From the NCBI GenBank assembly GCA_948470475.1, contig OX419343.1, positions 24,981,802 to 25,045,801 on the forward strand: 64,000 nucleotides of DNA. Direction: 5' to 3'. Origin of the DNA: Galaxea fascicularis. Taxonomy: Eukaryota > Cnidaria > Anthozoa > Scleractinia > Euphylliidae. Below the pieces are notes generated by a model that was not told the DNA's origin, ran no database searches, and was given only the letters and a program-made list of their open reading frames with translations. Position 1 is the first letter of the stretch, and each line of letters opens with the position of its first letter. Shown here piece after piece: positions 62,122-64,000 of this stretch. Both the position numbers and the translations under genes were made by a program.

Positions 62122-63392
62122 GGTGATGGGGATGAGATGAAGAGGAAACGGAGGATAGTCAATCTGCCATGAAGGTGATCATGATGATGGTGATAAATAA
62201 TTCCAACGATGTTTAATTTGCAACAACCTGGGATCAAAGAAGTCAGGTTATAGCTGGGCCAGGAGCTAAGCTTGGCTAGCTATCAGCGTGCAGACTTAGA
62301 AAGGCTTACAAAGGTTAAAGTTAGCGAGCTAGGATAGGCAGTTATAGTTAAACTAGCCTAGTTTAGCTTTGCTCCTGAGCTAGGCTAACTCGGGAATCAC
62401 CTTAAGCTGTTCAGGTGTGCGGCGATTGTTGTCAGTGTTAGAGGTTGACTAACCTTCACGGTCCGATCGAGCTAAAGCAGCGTTTGAGTCTTTTGTCTCC
62501 TGGAATAATAAAAGAGAATTTATTTGGAGTAAGTAAGTAACCCAACTCTAGTAGACAACTGGCATTTAGTTCCAGTGTATCCTTCATACAATATGATCTT
62601 CGTTAAAGTATACATGGAAATAAATGTATATATTTTCATCTGAACATTTTCAAACCTCAAGCGGCCCTTGTTTATCACTAGACACTGCATATGCTCCGAA
62701 CAAGACAATGCTGGCCACTAAAATCACCTACGGATAAAAATGCAAAGCATCTAAGTTGTGTTCAGGCTCCGTTTTTCTCAGTTCCAGTAGCAGTGTTATT
62801 GATCGATGGAACAATCCATTGCTTTGATGATTGAGCAACCGACTCACCAACTGACTGACTCACTGACAGACTTGTGACTGAGTGACTGTCTCACTAACTC
62901 ACTGAATATTGAATCTCTGATTGACTCATTGGCCGATTAACTGACTCGTTGACTTACTGAATGACTGGACCTGAATCGATTGGATTCAGAAACACATATA
63001 TGCCCAAGGACAGCTCATCAAATTATGACCACTCAGCAGGAGAAGTTAATATCAGCAGAGCGTTTTGCTTTGTTTTTTGGTTGTTTGAATTTGTTGCTCG
63101 TTACTATCATGGACCCTATTCAGTACAAAACAGTGCTAATCATATTTTGCACTTCACTAGAATAGAACTGACTATTCAATAAAGCCACGTTCCTCTGATA
63201 AACGTTGGAACTACTCACAGGTGGTGACGCAGCCCCTTGGAAGGTGTCATGTCGAAAACTTTGCAAGAATCAGAAACACATTCGGTCATTTTACAATGAG
63301 AAGCTTTAACTCGATTCGATTGTTGAATAACGGGCGCAGAAACCCTGCAATGGGGTCTCTCATATTTCTAAAACACTAACGCTTACTTTCAT
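58242..63392 (-). CDS. VWC gene 5: YxPLGC module plus two VWC modules, complete model
   Basis: Predicted exons are 63392-63387 (only ATG-AAA, donor GTAAGC), 62727-62656 (24-codon signal core VILVASIVLFGAYAVSSDK), 62499-62454 (46-nt linker, phase 0 to 1), 61936-61634 (YxPLGC module, phase 1-1), 60220-60017 (VWC1, CKTCKC and CCPYC), 58786-58604 (VWC2, CFHCRC and CCLKC) and 58357-58242 (tail to TGA). The sum is 930 nt, 309 aa, in frame. The first three exons match gene 4 in length and phase (6, 72 and 46 nt). The YxPLGC module starts YEPLGCFDW, contains CVGVAKRK and FGIQ, and ends SIFIYR. The tail is basic then acidic, ending TLDEDIQA like gene 3. The acceptor before exon 2 (CCGTAG) has a weak last part. 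Introns hold at least four MITEs and a long (GAT)n tract. Expected to be secreted; function unknown. Confidence 0.8.
59056..59240. mobile_element. MITE in gene 5 intron
   Basis: Outer ends ATAGACGTTATTCATAAATG and CATTTATGAATAAGGTCTAT are inverted, and an inner pair (CAAATTAGCCTACCAAGCCT and its inverse) is exact. Confidence 0.7.
59395..59765. mobile_element. MITE-like repeat in gene 5 intron
   Basis: GACGACAACGGCAAC near the left end and GTTGCCGTCGCCGTCGC near the right end are inverted. The body matches the repeat at 25390-25560. A short perfect palindrome (GCCTCGCCTTAGGCGAGGC) lies beside it at 59371-59389. Confidence 0.55.
59797..59974. mobile_element. MITE in gene 5 intron
   Basis: GCGGCCATGTTGGTGGTC and GACTACCAACATGGCCGCC are inverted near the ends, with outer ACATGCGACGTCAT and ATGTCGTCACATGC. 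Confidence 0.6.
60241..60379. mobile_element. Short MITE, related to 28017-28135
   Basis: Ends CACTGACGTGATCAGCGGCC and the inverse-like GGCCGCCGTGACTTCATG. The body is shared with the copy in gene 3. It begins about 20 bases upstream, in gene 5 orientation, of the VWC1 exon. Confidence 0.6.
61989..62146. repeat. (GAT)n / (GGT)n microsatellite
   Basis: About 50 near-perfect trinucleotide units of GAT with GGT blocks. It lies about 50 bases upstream, in gene 5 orientation, of the YxPLGC exon acceptor. Apparent poly-Asp or poly-Ser frames across it are artefacts. Confidence 0.95.
62840..62960. repeat. Imperfect ACTGACTC-type tandem repeat
   Basis: Short CTGACTGACTCACTGA-like units with many variants, in intron 1 of gene 5. 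Confidence 0.7.
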
Positions 63393-64000
63393 AGTTACAG
63401 TCAAGTTTATCTCCAAAAGTTGACTTTGTTTTCACCTGAAAGTAAAGAGACTATCTTATTGTATCAATCACTGGTGCATGGTTTATTTTAATCACGTTAA
63501 AGCCGGGGCTGTTGCACGCAGTTTGCCATGGTACAATTAATATTTTGACAAACCTGACTCGAAAGTTTATGCAGTTGCATTTGTTTCGTTTGTGCGAAGC
63601 AACAGGTAACGAGAGCAGTGACCTTCGAATTTCTTTTCCTCGATTCAGCATCCAACAAGAGATTAGGGTTGAACTCCCCCTCCTCGAACTCGGCAAAATC
63701 AAAGCCGATTATGTGACAGCACCCAGGGCGTAGCGTGCATTTGGTGCGCACCGTTGAGGGTCTGGGGGCATGACCCAGGAAATTTTTATTTTCAGGAGCT
63801 CGGAAATGCCATTTCCCACGTTTTGAAGTGGACAGTTTTATAACTTGACAAGCGCTTTTCACAATTGAAGCCGTATACTAAATAAATATAAGTTCTGTTT
63901 CCCAAGGAGGTACGCGCGTGTGTAGGTGTATATAAAGCCGTTACGTCTCTAAGTATCGACGTAGCCAATAGGGAACAAAATTGACCGAATTGGTCAATGT
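63393..64000. other. Upstream region of VWC gene 5
   Basis: This should contain the 5' UTR and promoter of gene 5. A possible UTR exon boundary is the acceptor TTTACTTTCAG just above 63437. No further VWC exon was recognised before the window end. Confidence 0.4.

Noticed and set aside
61975..62172. A plus-strand poly-Asp/Gly frame.
   Set aside because: It is a translation of the trinucleotide repeat.
61593..62237. A 214-codon minus frame with a long poly-Ser/Pro stretch joined to the YxPLGC module.
   Set aside because: The poly-Ser/Pro part is the GAT/GGT microsatellite read through the intron. The real exon starts at the acceptor at 61936.
63228..63357. Minus-strand frame with HCKMTECVSDSCKVFDM, resembling part of a cysteine-rich domain.
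   Set aside because: It lies inside intron 1 of gene 5, its phase does not fit the neighbouring exons, and no partner exon was found.
63387..63437. A short coding exon reading VKTKSTFGDKLDCNYE before the donor at 63386.
   Set aside because: The same segment contains ATG-AAA directly at the donor, matching the two-codon start exon of gene 4, so the upstream part is better read as 5' UTR.

Overview
The window is metazoan nuclear DNA, most likely from an anthozoan cnidarian (a stony coral or close relative). The grounds are spliced genes with GT-AG introns of 0.1-3 kb, dense short inverted-repeat DNA transposons, Penelope-like retroelement remnants, and two gene types common in coral genomes: von Willebrand factor C (VWC) secreted proteins and a Mab-21/cGAS-like protein. 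The species cannot be named from the sequence.

Minus strand. Five paralogous genes lie head to tail over about 57 kb. In transcription order they are gene 5 (63392-58242), gene 4 (39033-35648), gene 3 (30206-26110), gene 2 (20990-about 18231) and gene 1 (9166-about 6030). Each encodes a small secreted protein built from a signal peptide, a short linker exon that switches intron phase from 0 to 1, and one or two 10-cysteine VWC modules. Each complete internal VWC module occupies one exon with phase 1 introns on both sides. Genes 4 and 5 have an extra one-exon module before the VWC exons (starting YKPLGC or YEPLGC), and their start codons sit in an exon holding only two codons. Gene 3 (226 aa) and gene 5 (309 aa) can be assembled from start to stop with end motifs that match each other. 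Gene 4 (256 aa) assembles too but ends in a truncated VWC. The last exons of genes 1 and 2 are uncertain. Most exons are too short to show as long open frames and were found by joining splice sites.

Plus strand. Two unrelated genes occupy the 21 kb gap between VWC genes 4 and 5. One is an intronless-coding 705-aa Mab-21/cGAS-like receptor candidate (45418-47535) that keeps the nucleotidyltransferase motif residues. The other is a three-exon, 374-aa mucin-like single-pass membrane protein (50150-55229).

The rest is mobile-element debris. It includes a Penelope-like GIY-YIG fragment with a hammerhead-ribozyme-like motif on its 3' side, a second such motif, a 916-bp element with an 8-bp target duplication, an 847-bp element with a 6-bp duplication, a nested foldback element, and more than fifteen MITE-like inverted repeats, many inside introns of the VWC genes. 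A MARVEL-like membrane fragment at 5017-5280 is a weak call. All exon models are inferred by eye from splice signals, frame and family patterns; no search, folding or transcript data were available.
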